Numbered from the stretch's first letter, positions 1-9,092 are shown. The stretch: DNA of 64,000 nt from an uncultured Bacteroides sp. (GCA_947038155.1 CAMQVH010000005.1:82929-146928); one strand, 5' to 3'. Numbers and translations: made by a program. Notes: generated from the letters alone by a model not told the origin.

Positions 1-2
1 TT

Positions 3-263
3 ATCCGCAACTCACATTATTATATCATCGCCCATCTCTCAAGTGTGGTGAAACCGGGAGCGGTACGTATCGGTGCATCCGGCTATGCTGATAGCAATAT
101 CATGTATTCTGCTTTCGAGAATCCGGATGGAACATACGCTTTTGTACTGATGAATAATAATGAAAAGACTAAAAAGATAACCTTAAGTGATGGTAAGCGT
201 CATTTTGCTTATGATGTTCCGGGCAAATCTGTGACTTCCTATCGTTGGGCAAAGTCGGAATAA
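3..263 (+). CDS. C-terminal end of a GH30 family glycoside hydrolase (probable endo-beta-1,6-glucanase), cut by the window edge
   Basis: The frame is open from base 3 and ends at a stop at 261-263; the gene begins outside the window. The visible 86 residues contain a stretch reading YYIIAHLSSVVKPGAVRIGA, which matches the end of the catalytic barrel and the start of the C-terminal beta domain of GH30 enzymes. The last residues (SVTSYRW) are typical of that beta domain. It lies 22 bp upstream of a surface glycan-binding lipoprotein, which is followed by a GH3 beta-glucosidase. That order is the one I recall for the Bacteroides beta-1,6-glucan locus, so an endo-beta-1,6-glucanase is the likely role. 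The subfamily is inferred from context because the catalytic glutamates are not in the window. Confidence 0.8.
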   Translation: MRNSHYYIIAHLSSVVKPGAVRIGASGYADSNIMYSAFENPDGTYAFVLMNNNEKTKKITLSDGKRHFAYDVPGKSVTSYRWAKSE

Positions 264-285
264 GAACTTTAAAACGATCAAGACA

Positions 286-2283
286 ATGAAAAAAAACAGT
301 TATATTATATTGGCTTTGGCAGGAATGTTATCCATGAATTCCTGTAATGATGACGAATTCTTGCCTGGTAATCCGAGTATGGAAATCAAAGCAGAGAATG
401 CAGACGCTCTTTTTGGTGACAGTCTTCCGTTTACGATTAAAGCCTCGGATGTGGATGTGCCTCTTTCTACGTTGAAAGCACAGCTTTTTTATGGAGAAGA
501 ACAAGTGTCTGAAACGGTCATCCGTACAAAGACAAGCGGAAATGACTATACTGGTAAAATCTTTGTTCCTTATTATGCTAATATTCCTAATGGAAAGGCA
601 ACTTTGAAATATATTCTTCAGAACATTCATTTTACTACCACAGAAATGACGAAAGAACTCGCTCTGGCACGACCGGACTTCCCCTATCTGACATTAGTGG
701 ATGAGGAAGGAAAAGAGTACCGGATGGAACGTCAATCCATGCACAAGTATAGTGTGACAGGAGACTTCTCGCAAAAGATGAAAGCGTATATCAAGACTCC
801 GAAAGTGGGAGAGGATGGGAACGAATTGACCTTCGGCTGGGAGAATGGAACGATTGAAGCCGGTTCTACTAATGCTATCTCATTTTCTAATACGGAACCG
901 GGAAATTATGCTATCAAGTTTAATACGTTGACTTACGAGGCAGAACCATTTGCCAAGTTAAAGGTGAACGGTGAAGATATGGAATTGGTAGAGAATGATC
1001 TCTATGCAATCAAGTTGACTTTGAAGAAAAATGACATTCTAGCGTTTGAAGGGGTGCCTGATTATGATAATTGGTGGATAGACCAGGATTATTTTGAAAA
1101 GCAGGAAGATGGAACATTGAAATTCCTGCCGATTGACGGAAGTTACCAAATAACAGCCAATGGTAAAATGAAGTATTTCTCTGTCATTGCTTTGAAGAAT
1201 GGTGAGGCTGCCAAGTTGCAGGATGATGGAACAGGTGCTATCTGGGCTATTGGAACAGGAATCGGTAAACCGTCGGTGGCACTTTCTGAAGTAGGGTGGA
1301 CTCCGGAAAATGGTCTGTGTATGCCACAGCTTACTGCGAAGAAGTATCAACTGACATTTATAGCTGGCGTTACCATGAAAGTGGATGATATTAACTTTAA
1401 GTTCTTCCATATCAATAAATGGGACAACGGCGAGTTTAAGGGTGATGCTATTTCTACAACGAGTGAATTGGTTAAAATCTCATCGGACGGAAACTTGGGA
1501 CTGGAAGAAGGTCAGAAGTTCGAAAGAGGAGGTATTTACAGGTTTACAGTTGATGTGACGAAAGGCAATACCAAGGCTGTGTTGACAGTGGAGAAAGTAG
1601 GGAAGGTAGATTTACCTGCACCGGATATTTTCTTTGGTAATGATAAGATGGAGGTGACAGATACTGATATATATAAGTCGGATCAGGCGTTTACACAAGG
1701 ACAAATGATAACTGTTACAGGCATTGATAATTTGAATGAATGGTGGATCGATCCTGACTTCTTTGAGAAACAAAGTGATGGTGCATTGAAGTTCCTGCCG
1801 ATTAACGGAGATTATCGGGTGACAGCTAATGCTGTTTTGAAGTATTTTTCTGTAATGGCTTTGAAAGATGGTAAACCGGCCAAATTGCAAGATGACGGAA
1901 CGGGTGCAATCTGGGCTATCGGGAAAGGAATCGGTAAGCCTTCTGTTGCGTCTTCCGAAGTAGGTTGGGAGCCAGGTAAAGCGCTCTGTCTGGCGCAAGT
2001 TGCTCCTAAAAAGTATCAGCTAACCTTGAAAGCTGGGGAAACGTTGAAGACTAGTGGCGACTGGGAGGCGATTAGCTTTAAGTTCTTCTATCAGAATGAT
2101 TGGGGAGATGAATTCAAAAATTATGCAAGCAATACTTTAGTGGAACAGCTTAAACTTACAGATTCCGGAAACTTGGAAATGCAGGATAATAAAGCATTTG
2201 AAGAAGGAGTTGTCTATCGATTTACCATTGATGTAACGAATGGCAATGCAAATGCTGATCTGAAGGTTGAGAAAATAAATTGA
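286..2283 (+). CDS. Surface glycan-binding lipoprotein (SusE/F-type position) with an internal duplication
   Basis: The 665-residue protein has a lipoprotein signal with lipidated Cys20 followed by NDDE, an acidic stretch like the Bacteroides surface-export signal. Immunoglobulin-like domains probably fill the first 220 residues. The rest is two copies of one module, about residues 230-438 and 445-665. Each contains NWWID or EWWID, then FLPI, then an identical KLQDDGTGAIWAIG. The second NWWID-type motif starts 223 residues after the first. Such proteins hold polysaccharide at the outer membrane beside SusC/SusD. The gene starts 22 bp after the GH30 gene, so they are probably co-transcribed. 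In the B. thetaiotaomicron beta-1,6-glucan locus this position is held by a glycan-binding protein. Its ligand here is inferred from context only. Confidence 0.75.
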   Translation: MKKNSYIILALAGMLSMNSCNDDEFLPGNPSMEIKAENADALFGDSLPFTIKASDVDVPLSTLKAQLFYGEEQVSETVIRTKTSGNDYTGKIFVPYYANIPNGKATLKYILQNIHFTTTEMTKELALARPDFPYLTLVDEEGKEYRMERQSMHKYSVTGDFSQKMKAYIKTPKVGEDGNELTFGWENGTIEAGSTNAISFSNTEPGNYAIKFNTLTYEAEPFAKLKVNGEDMELVENDLYAIKLTLKKNDILAFEGVPDYDNWWIDQDYFEKQEDGTLKFLPIDGSYQITANGKMKYFSVIALKNGEAAKLQDDGTGAIWAIGTGIGKPSVALSEVGWTPENGLCMPQLTAKKYQLTFIAGVTMKVDDINFKFFHINKWDNGEFKGDAISTTSELVKISSDGNLGLEEGQKFERGGIYRFTVDVTKGNTKAVLTVEKVGKVDLPAPDIFFGNDKMEVTDTDIYKSDQAFTQGQMITVTGIDNLNEWWIDPDFFEKQSDGALKFLPINGDYRVTANAVLKYFSVMALKDGKPAKLQDDGTGAIWAIGKGIGKPSVASSEVGWEPGKALCLAQVAPKKYQLTLKAGETLKTSGDWEAISFKFFYQNDWGDEFKNYASNTLVEQLKLTDSGNLEMQDNKAFEEGVVYRFTIDVTNGNANADLKVEKIN

Positions 2284-2317
2284 CCTGAAGATTGATACCG
2301 GATTTTTATTGAACCTA

Positions 2318-2353
2318 TCCTGGAAGGGTATGATGAATTGTACCCTTTCAGGA
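2318..2353 (+). terminator. Hairpin between the glycan-binding protein gene and the GH3 gene
   Basis: Thirteen-base arms at 2318-2330 and 2341-2353 pair with one mismatch around a 10-base loop. The downstream sequence is only mildly T-rich, so this may be a weak terminator or attenuator, or an mRNA-stabilising 3' end. The rest of the 191-bp gap is AT-rich and shows no clear promoter box. Confidence 0.35.
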
Positions 2354-2474
2354 TTCATCTTTGGTCGGAATAATGTAAAAAACATTAATAAACCCGTCCG
2401 CTACTAGGAAATATCCCTTGTTTGGGAGTCTATATAAATAAAGTATTAATTCATTTCTTATATCATCAATAAAC

Positions 2475-4721
2475 ATGAAACTCAAAACAATGTTACTTGG
2501 CTTGTCTGTGATGACTGCGTTGTCTGCCTTTGCGCAGAAGCCCGTGTATCTGGATACTGGTAAGCCTATCGAAGAGCGAGTGAAAGATGCATTGAACCGG
2601 ATGACCCTTGAAGAAAAGGTGAAGATGATTCATGCACAGTCTAAATTTAGTTCGGCAGGCGTTCCCCGCCTCGGAATCCCCGAAGTATGGGCTACCGACG
2701 GTCCTCACGGTATCCGTCCGGAAGTGTTGTGGGATGAATGGGATCAGGCGGGATGGACAAACGACTCCTGTATTGCCTATCCGGCACTGACGTGTCTTTC
2801 TGCTACATGGAACCCTGAAATGTCGCATCTTTATGGGAAAAGTATCGGTGAAGAGGCGCGTTATCGCAAGAAAGACATCTTATTGGGTCCCGGTGTGAAT
2901 ATCTACCGTACTCCCTTGAACGGACGTAACTTCGAGTATATGGGAGAAGACCCGTATCTGTCCGCCACTATGGTAGTTCCTTACATTAAAGGTGTACAAG
3001 AGAATGGGGTAGCTGCCTGTGTGAAGCATTATGCATTGAACAATCAGGAGTTCAACCGTCATACCACTAACGTGCATCTGAGCGATCGTGCCCTTTATGA
3101 AATATACCTGCCTGCTTTCAAGGCTGCCGTTCAGGAAGGTGGAACCTGGTCGATTATGGGCTCTTATAATCTTTATCAGGGACAGCACGCCTGTCACAAC
3201 AAACGTCTGCTTAAAGATATTCTTCGTGATGAATGGGGCTTTGATGGTGTTGTAGTGTCCGACTGGGGAGGTGTGCACAATACCGAACAGGCTATTTACA
3301 ACGGCATGGACTTGGAGTTTGGCTCATGGACGAACGGACTGTCTGCCGGAACGAGAAATGCGTATGATAATTATTACTTGGCTTTCCCTTACCTGAAACT
3401 GATTAAAGAGGGTAAAGTCGGAACAAAAGAATTGGACGAGAAAGTCATCAACATCCTTCGTCTGATTTTCCGTACTTCGATGGACCCGTATAAGCCGTTC
3501 GGCTCTCTAGGTTCTCCCGAACACGGACAAGCCGGTCGTAAGATCGCTGAAGAAGGAATCGTTCTTTTACAGAACAAGAATAACGTGTTGCCTGTCGACC
3601 TGAATAAGACAAAGAAGATTGCCGTTATCGGTGAAAACGCCATTAAGATGATGACAGTGGGCGGTGGTAGCTCTTCCTTGAAAGTGAAGTACGAGATTTC
3701 TCCGTTGGATGGATTAAAGAACCGTGTAGGCTCGCAAGCGGAAGTGGTGTATGCCCGTGGCTATGTAGGCGACCCGACAGGAGAATATAACGGTGTGAAA
3801 ACCGGTCAGGACCTCAAAGACGACCGCTCGGAAGACGAACTTCTTGCTGAGGCTCTGCAAGTGGCTAAAGATGCGGATTACGTTATCTTCTTCGGCGGAT
3901 TGAATAAGAGCAACCATCAGGATTGTGAGGACTCAGACCGTGCTTCGTTGGGCTTGCCTTATGCACAGGACAGAGTCATAAGTGAACTGGCAAAGGTCAA
4001 TAAAAACCTTATATTTGTCAATATCTCCGGTAATGCAGTGGCTATGCCTTGGGTGAACGAAGTCCCCGCCATTGTACAAGGCTGGTTCTTGGGTTCGGAA
4101 GCCGGAACGGCTCTTGCTTCGGTTTTAGCAGGAGATGTGAATCCTTCAGGAAAACTTCCTTTCACTTTTCCTGCAAAACTGGACGATGTAGGTGCTCATA
4201 AACTGGGTGAATATCCGGGTGATAAGGAAGAACTCGCAAAATCCAAGCATAGGGGAGATACTATTAACGAAACTTATCACGAAGATATCTTTGTTGGTTA
4301 CCGTTGGGTAGATAAGGAGAAAATCAAGCCATTGTTCCCGTTCGGACACGGATTGAGCTATACAACTTTCGTCTATGGAAAATCTTCCGCAGATAAGAAA
4401 ACAATGACCGCCGATGACACGATTTCGTTCACTGTCAACGTGAAGAATACAGGAACCCGCGAAGGTCAGGAAGTCGTTCAGCTTTATATCAGTGACAAGA
4501 AATCCTCTCTGCCCCGTCCGGTGAAAGAACTGAAAGCCTTCCAAAAAGTGAGACTGGCTCCGGGCGAAGAGAAAGAGGTAACGCTGACGGTTGATAAGAA
4601 AGCATTGAGCTTCTTCGATGATGGGAAACACGAATGGGTGGCCGAACCGGGCAAGTTTGAAGCGGTTATCGGAAGTTCATCAAGAGATATTAGGGGGATT
4701 GTATCCTTTGAGTTGAAATAG
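2475..4721 (+). CDS. bglX: GH3 family beta-glucosidase, secreted (BglX type)
   Basis: The 748-residue protein starts with a cleavable signal peptide ending at AFAQ, so it is probably periplasmic. Domains in order are a GH3 (beta/alpha)8 barrel (about 30-330), an alpha/beta sandwich (about 360-600) and a fibronectin III-like C-terminal domain (about 650-745). The nucleophile is Asp263 in the conserved VVSDWGG motif, and the substrate-binding KHYALN motif lies upstream of it. GH3 enzymes with this layout release glucose from the non-reducing end of beta-gluco-oligosaccharides. Next to a GH30 and a glycan-binding lipoprotein, the likely substrate is beta-1,6-gluco-oligosaccharide produced by the GH30. 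Length and motifs are normal for the family; the linkage preference is inferred. Confidence 0.9.
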   Translation: MKLKTMLLGLSVMTALSAFAQKPVYLDTGKPIEERVKDALNRMTLEEKVKMIHAQSKFSSAGVPRLGIPEVWATDGPHGIRPEVLWDEWDQAGWTNDSCIAYPALTCLSATWNPEMSHLYGKSIGEEARYRKKDILLGPGVNIYRTPLNGRNFEYMGEDPYLSATMVVPYIKGVQENGVAACVKHYALNNQEFNRHTTNVHLSDRALYEIYLPAFKAAVQEGGTWSIMGSYNLYQGQHACHNKRLLKDILRDEWGFDGVVVSDWGGVHNTEQAIYNGMDLEFGSWTNGLSAGTRNAYDNYYLAFPYLKLIKEGKVGTKELDEKVINILRLIFRTSMDPYKPFGSLGSPEHGQAGRKIAEEGIVLLQNKNNVLPVDLNKTKKIAVIGENAIKMMTVGGGSSSLKVKYEISPLDGLKNRVGSQAEVVYARGYVGDPTGEYNGVKTGQDLKDDRSEDELLAEALQVAKDADYVIFFGGLNKSNHQDCEDSDRASLGLPYAQDRVISELAKVNKNLIFVNISGNAVAMPWVNEVPAIVQGWFLGSEAGTALASVLAGDVNPSGKLPFTFPAKLDDVGAHKLGEYPGDKEELAKSKHRGDTINETYHEDIFVGYRWVDKEKIKPLFPFGHGLSYTTFVYGKSSADKKTMTADDTISFTVNVKNTGTREGQEVVQLYISDKKSSLPRPVKELKAFQKVRLAPGEEKEVTLTVDKKALSFFDDGKHEWVAEPGKFEAVIGSSSRDIRGIVSFELK

Positions 4722-4749
4722 GTAGAAAGTTGGTAAAAATGGATTGTCG

Positions 4750-4798
4750 GGAGAATGTTACTATCTTGTCAAGGTAGGAGTAACATTCTCCTTTTTTT
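4750..4798 (+). terminator. Rho-independent terminator after the GH3 gene
   Basis: A perfect 12-bp stem (4750-4761 with 4780-4791, GGAGAATGTTAC and its complement) is followed directly by seven T residues at 4792-4798. It lies 28 bp after the GH3 stop codon and closes the beta-glucan operon. Confidence 0.9.
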
Positions 4799-4913
4799 CT
4801 TTGGAGTTCTTTTAATCTGTGATTGGGAAATAATCTATTCCTTTGAAATTCAGTAATATAGTTGTGTGTATTAATTAATATGGAATTTATGTAATTCTCT
4901 AATAGTTATAAAT

Positions 4914-4976
4914 AAGGTTCACCGGTTTCACCGTTGATTTATAGCCGCTCAGCTAACGGTGAAACCGGTGAACCTT
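4914..4976. repeat. Perfect 22-bp inverted repeat in a convergent intergenic region
   Basis: The arms 4914-4935 and 4955-4976 are exact reverse complements around a 19-base loop. Each arm is built from two related submotifs, GGTTCACC and GGTTTCACC. There is no T tract after the right arm, and a canonical terminator for the plus strand lies 115 bp earlier, so this is not simply that operon's terminator. The remaining gap to 5133 shows no gene. Confidence 0.85.
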
Positions 4977-5133
4977 CAAAATGACTCTAATGAAGGGAAG
5001 AATCGTGAAGAAGTAGTAATATAAACAGCTTTATAGAATTCATATAGCAGTTCACGGCATATTCAGAAAAATTCACTCTTTTTGGGCGTGATGCTATATA
5101 GTCTTTTAAAAAGTCTTCTCTGATATTAATGTT

Positions 5134-5763
5134 CTAACTCTTGCCCAGTACCAACAGACTTTCCGGTCCCATATTAAACAACAAGTCTATGATACTCAAA
5201 TTAGGCAGGAAACCCAATTTGGACTCGAAAACCTGATAATAAGGTTGCGGAATAAACTTTGTATCTACTTCTCTGAAATCCTTTTTCGGATGAATCACTT
5301 CCCGGAAATCGGTTTCTTCGGCAGTGAACTTCATTTTATATTCGGCAGTACGTTCCATATCGGGATGAATATCTATCAGCTCGCAGACCAATCGGCAAAG
5401 CTCTTCGTTGAAATCGACTAAAAACTCATATTTCTTCTCGTAGAAAGGGCGGAAATCATCTTTGTAGTATTCAAAGAAAGGAGTGCTGTTGTAAGCGGAT
5501 TCAATCGCGTTCCAGTGCAGGTGTCTCCAGTTGCCGTGGTCGGAGATGCGGATATCCTTCATTGGACATTTCAGCGTATCAGGCTTTACGGTCGGAATGG
5601 AAAGGGCTAACTCTCCGCTGGGACCGGCAATCGTACAACGGTTGCGGTAGGTCTGTTTGATATAGTGGTCGTGTTGCTCTACAAATACCTTGTCATAAGC
5701 CAGTAATTTGGTATAGTACTCGACGGGAGCGAGGTAAGCCGAAGATAAATAAGCTGTTTTCAT
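5134..5763 (-). CDS. WbqC-like family protein
   Basis: I place the start at the ATG giving MKTAYLSSAYLAPVEYY, the usual beginning for this family, with AAAGAA just upstream. Longer in-frame starts (5772, 5823) would give an unlikely extension, the longest running into the preceding gene. The protein has 209 residues. Features of the WbqC-like family (PF08889) include the early YYTKLLAYDKVFVEQ segment, the YRNRC segment and the central WRHLHWNAIESAYNSTPFFE segment. WbqC proteins are linked to O-antigen or glycan biosynthesis in some bacteria, but their reaction is not established. It is the last gene of a minus-strand run with dapB and two signal peptidase homologues, 29 bp after the previous gene. 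It has no signal peptide and is probably cytoplasmic. Confidence 0.75.
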   Translation of the reverse strand: MKTAYLSSAYLAPVEYYTKLLAYDKVFVEQHDHYIKQTYRNRCTIAGPSGELALSIPTVKPDTLKCPMKDIRISDHGNWRHLHWNAIESAYNSTPFFEYYKDDFRPFYEKKYEFLVDFNEELCRLVCELIDIHPDMERTAEYKMKFTAEETDFREVIHPKKDFREVDTKFIPQPYYQVFESKLGFLPNLSIIDLLFNMGPESLLVLGKS

Positions 5764-5792
5764 TTCTTTCATTTTATACGTTTGGAAGTCTT

Positions 5793-6734
5793 TTATTTCA
5801 CCGTCCGGAAGAAACGGTTCCATCGGTATCCGTCAAATAAGCCTGTTTCTTTCTCTTTAGAGAACCAGACAACGGAGGCTTTCCCGATGATATGGTCTTG
5901 CGGGACGAATCCGAACAGACGTGAGTCGGACAGGTTGATAGTATTGTTTGCCCCCATCCAATAGTAATCTTTGGTGAAATAACAATGTTGTGTGGGGTTG
6001 CCGTCCACATATAGGATGTCGTTTTTAATTTCCGCCTGCCTGCCTTCATGCATTACGAGAGTATTCCGCAACAAAGTGATGTTCCAGGGATATACCCGGA
6101 TATATTTTCCCTTGCCGGGGACAATCAAAGGTTTCAGTTCAATGTCTTTTTGGGGGGATAAAGGCTGTAGCCAGTTTTGCCCGTACATGGCCTGTTCCAG
6201 CAGGTAGTATTCATATCGGCTGAAACTACGTACGTGGGTGGTGTCATTGCTTCCCATCAAACCGTCGTCGGTGATGGAGAACGTGTGCATAAGTGAGGTA
6301 ATCAGGCTCTCTTTGGAGACGGGATACACATAAAGTTTCTTTTTGTCCGGATTATGTTTTGTTTCGGGAGAGGTGGCGGAGAATAGGGAGTCTACCAATA
6401 AGGTGTCGCCCGGAACGCCGATGCAACGGCTGATATAGATTTCCCGACGGTCGATGACCGGCTGCTGGATTCCGGCAGGATTATTGAATACTACGATGTC
6501 TTGCCGACGCACGGGACTCTCGCACCAGCGATGATAAGAAAAGAGCGACATGAAAGGAACCCGCAGCCCATAGCTCCATTTGTTGACTAGGATACGTTCA
6601 CCCTGAAAAATGGAATTTTCCATGCCGGTGGACGGGATAAGGCAGGATGTAAAAGCAAATCCCCGGAGCAGAAGCACGACGACTACTGCTCCGGCAAATG
6701 CTAGTATCCATTTGAATTTACGAATGTTCATCAA
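5793..6734 (-). CDS. Signal peptidase I homologue lacking the catalytic Ser and Lys (probable pseudoenzyme)
   Basis: The 313-residue protein has one N-terminal membrane segment (about 8-30) and the family layout: a box starting CLIPSTGMENS, a box with YISRCIGVPGD, and a C-terminal box NLSDSRLFGFVP. Aligned by eye with the neighbouring signal peptidase (IPSSSL, YVKRCVGLPGD, MGDNRHNSADSR), the nucleophile position is Gly37 instead of Ser and the general-base position is Ser102 instead of Lys. The GDNR of the last box has become GANN. The frame is intact and full length, so this does not look like simple decay. It sits 41 bp after the active paralogue and is probably co-transcribed. By analogy with streptococcal SipA, a signal peptidase homologue that lost its catalytic pair and serves in pilus assembly, a non-proteolytic role is plausible. 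That role is inference. Confidence 0.85.
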   Translation of the reverse strand: MMNIRKFKWILAFAGAVVVVLLLRGFAFTSCLIPSTGMENSIFQGERILVNKWSYGLRVPFMSLFSYHRWCESPVRRQDIVVFNNPAGIQQPVIDRREIYISRCIGVPGDTLLVDSLFSATSPETKHNPDKKKLYVYPVSKESLITSLMHTFSITDDGLMGSNDTTHVRSFSRYEYYLLEQAMYGQNWLQPLSPQKDIELKPLIVPGKGKYIRVYPWNITLLRNTLVMHEGRQAEIKNDILYVDGNPTQHCYFTKDYYWMGANNTINLSDSRLFGFVPQDHIIGKASVVWFSKEKETGLFDGYRWNRFFRTVK

Positions 6735-6775
6735 TTTTTATCACCTTATCACTCTGTTATGCCAGTATGCACTTA

Positions 6776-8260
6776 TCAGTCTACCCACTTGAACAGGCGG
6801 TTCCAACGGATTTTGCCGTCAAACCATCCACGGTCTTTGTCAAGCGACAGCCATACAACAATCGGTTTGCCTACTACATGGTCTTCGGGCACAAAACCCC
6901 AATAGCGGGAGTCGGCGGAGTTGTGACGGTTGTCACCCATCATCCAGTAATAATCCATCTTAAAGGTATATCGGTCGGTCTTTTCACCGTTGATGTAGAT
7001 TCCGTCCGGTTTGATTTCCAGTTTGTTGCCTTCGTAAGCTACGATGCAACGTTCGTAGATAGGAAGATTATCCTCTGTCAGCGTAATGGTGGCTCCCTTG
7101 GCGGGAATCCAGATAGGGCCGTAGTTGTTGCGATCCCATTTCGTATAAAGATTCAGCGGGTACATCTGTCCTGCGTAATCTTCCGGTTCCATTACGATTT
7201 TGCTGATAAGCTTTTTGTTGCCGGAAAGGGTTTTGTACATCTTCTTGGTCAAGGGAAGATGATAGACAGGGTTCAGTTTGCCTTGTGCGTTTCGGCTGTC
7301 CAGTCCTATTTCCAGCAGTCCCATTTCCCAACCGGAGTCTTCTATCAGCATTTGGTCGGCTTTGCTGATACCCAGTTCGCGGAACATATCGTCTGTGATA
7401 TACGGACCGGTAGTTTGCACGAAATAGTTGAATTGCAGGTTTTCGGGATTTTCAATCGCTTTACCGTCAATCATCACCTGGCCTTCTACAATCTGAAGGG
7501 TATCACCAGGCAGACCGACACAGCGTTTTACATAATTCTCGCGACGGTCTACCGGGCGCCAGAGGACTTCACCATAAGTGCGTGGGTTGTTCATTATCTG
7601 CTTCCGTCCGGCGGCATAGTACAAGTCGTAAATGGCACGTTGCTGCGCACGGGTCAGGCTATCCATCTCAACCTGTTTGGGGTAGATGCGTTGTCCCTCG
7701 CCGTAAGCCAGTGTATAGAAGTCTGTTGTCTGTTGGTACTTCACTGCTACCGTATCGCCTGCCGGGAAATTGAACACGACAATGTCATTCAGCTTCACCT
7801 TGCCGAATCCCGGAACCCGTTTGTACTTCCATTGCGGCCATTCAATATATGATTTGGCATTGAAGACAGGTAGTGTATGCTGCGCCAACGGCATGGAAAG
7901 GGGAGTGTTCGGTACGCGGGGACCGTAACTCATCTTGCTCACATACAGGAAGTCGCCCACCAGCAATGATTTTTCCAAAGAAGAAGAAGGAATCTGATAA
8001 TTCTGGAAGATGTAGATATTGACGAAGTAGACGGCAACCAATGCAAACACGATGGCGTCTACCCAGCTCATGACACTGCGAACAGCCGGATTCTTCGACT
8101 TCTTCCAAAAAGACCAGGGAATTTTCTTGGTAATATAAATATCGAAAATGAAAGGAACAACAATCAATCCCCACCAACTTCGTACCCAGATAAGGAAGAT
8201 GAGGTAAAGTAGAATGGCAAGGACGCATTTGATCCATTGTGCGCGTGTGGCTTGTCTCAT
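6776..8260 (-). CDS. lepB: Signal peptidase I (catalytic)
   Basis: This 494-residue inner-membrane protease removes signal peptides from exported proteins on the periplasmic face. Hydrophobic segments at about 10-45 and 64-84 anchor it. The catalytic dyad is visible: Ser94 in QIPSSSLEKS and Lys245 in ENYVKRCVGLPGD. The C-terminal box GDNRHNSADSRYWGFVP is also intact. At 494 residues it is longer than the E. coli enzyme (about 320), because of a large insertion between the two catalytic boxes and another before the last box; such insertions are common in Bacteroidetes. It lies 35 bp after dapB and 41 bp before the catalytically impaired paralogue. Confidence 0.93.
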   Translation of the reverse strand: MRQATRAQWIKCVLAILLYLIFLIWVRSWWGLIVVPFIFDIYITKKIPWSFWKKSKNPAVRSVMSWVDAIVFALVAVYFVNIYIFQNYQIPSSSLEKSLLVGDFLYVSKMSYGPRVPNTPLSMPLAQHTLPVFNAKSYIEWPQWKYKRVPGFGKVKLNDIVVFNFPAGDTVAVKYQQTTDFYTLAYGEGQRIYPKQVEMDSLTRAQQRAIYDLYYAAGRKQIMNNPRTYGEVLWRPVDRRENYVKRCVGLPGDTLQIVEGQVMIDGKAIENPENLQFNYFVQTTGPYITDDMFRELGISKADQMLIEDSGWEMGLLEIGLDSRNAQGKLNPVYHLPLTKKMYKTLSGNKKLISKIVMEPEDYAGQMYPLNLYTKWDRNNYGPIWIPAKGATITLTEDNLPIYERCIVAYEGNKLEIKPDGIYINGEKTDRYTFKMDYYWMMGDNRHNSADSRYWGFVPEDHVVGKPIVVWLSLDKDRGWFDGKIRWNRLFKWVD

Positions 8261-8295
8261 AATGTTATATTTGTTTAGAACTAGCTTCTGATATT

Positions 8296-9060
8296 TTAGT
8301 CATTTAAAAACGGGAATAAATCACTCATGCCTAGAAAACCTTCGTGTGTGGCAGTATATTCGGCAGCCAATACGGCTCCCAATACAAATCCGCCACGGCT
8401 TTTGGCATCGTGTGTGATGGTGATGCTGTCCACGTCGGATTCATAGCGTACGGAATGAAGACCGAAAACTTCTCCTTCACGGATAGAGGCAATAGGAAGT
8501 TCGTTAGCGGCACAATCATTGGTACCGCTGACGGTTCCGTCCGGTGCTGCGAAGGTCCCTTTCACCCATTTGTCTTTGCGGTCCAGGTTTTGCAGAATAC
8601 CTTCTGCCAGTGTGATGGCTGTTCCGCTGGGGGCATCCAGCTTGTGAATATGATGCGTCTCGCTCATGGTGACATCATAAGCAGGAAACTGATTCATAAT
8701 TTTAGCCAAATACTTGTTGACAGCGGAGAAGATGCTGACTCCCAGGCTGAAGTTGGACGACCAGAAGAGTGTTTTGCCCCCTTCCGTACAGAGTCTCTTG
8801 ATTTCTTCGCCATGTTCGTCCATCCATCCGGTACTGCCTGACACTAGTTTTACTCCGGCTTTGAAAGCTTTTATATAATTATTGTAAGCTACCATCGGAT
8901 TGGTAAATTCAATGGCTACATCGGCAGATTTGAACGCCTCCGATTCGAAGTCATCCTGATTGTTGATATCAATGATGCAGACGATTTCATGTCCGCGACT
9001 ACGGGCAACCTTTTCTATCTCTTTGCCCATTTTTCCGTAACCGATTAGTGCTATTTTCAT
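8296..9060 (-). CDS. dapB: 4-hydroxy-tetrahydrodipicolinate reductase
   Basis: DapB reduces the dihydrodipicolinate precursor with NAD(P)H in the diaminopimelate and lysine pathway, in the cytoplasm. The chosen start gives MKIALIGYGKMGKEIEKVA, placing the nucleotide-binding GxGxMG motif at the N-terminus. An upstream in-frame ATG would add a non-homologous extension reading through the promoter. The catalytic signature ETHHIHKLDAPSGTA is present. The length of 254 residues is usual. It is the first gene of a minus-strand operon with lepB, the lepB-like pseudoenzyme and a WbqC-like gene. A TAnnTTTG promoter box lies just upstream at 9093-9100. Confidence 0.95.
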   Translation of the reverse strand: MKIALIGYGKMGKEIEKVARSRGHEIVCIIDINNQDDFESEAFKSADVAIEFTNPMVAYNNYIKAFKAGVKLVSGSTGWMDEHGEEIKRLCTEGGKTLFWSSNFSLGVSIFSAVNKYLAKIMNQFPAYDVTMSETHHIHKLDAPSGTAITLAEGILQNLDRKDKWVKGTFAAPDGTVSGTNDCAANELPIASIREGEVFGLHSVRYESDVDSITITHDAKSRGGFVLGAVLAAEYTATHEGFLGMSDLFPFLND

Positions 9061-9092
9061 TGTTTTCTGACTTATATTCAAAATAATAGTCG

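Noticed and set aside
6767..7852. 361-codon open frame on the plus strand opposite the signal peptidase gene
   Set aside because: It is an antisense shadow of a well-supported gene with intact catalytic motifs on the other strand.
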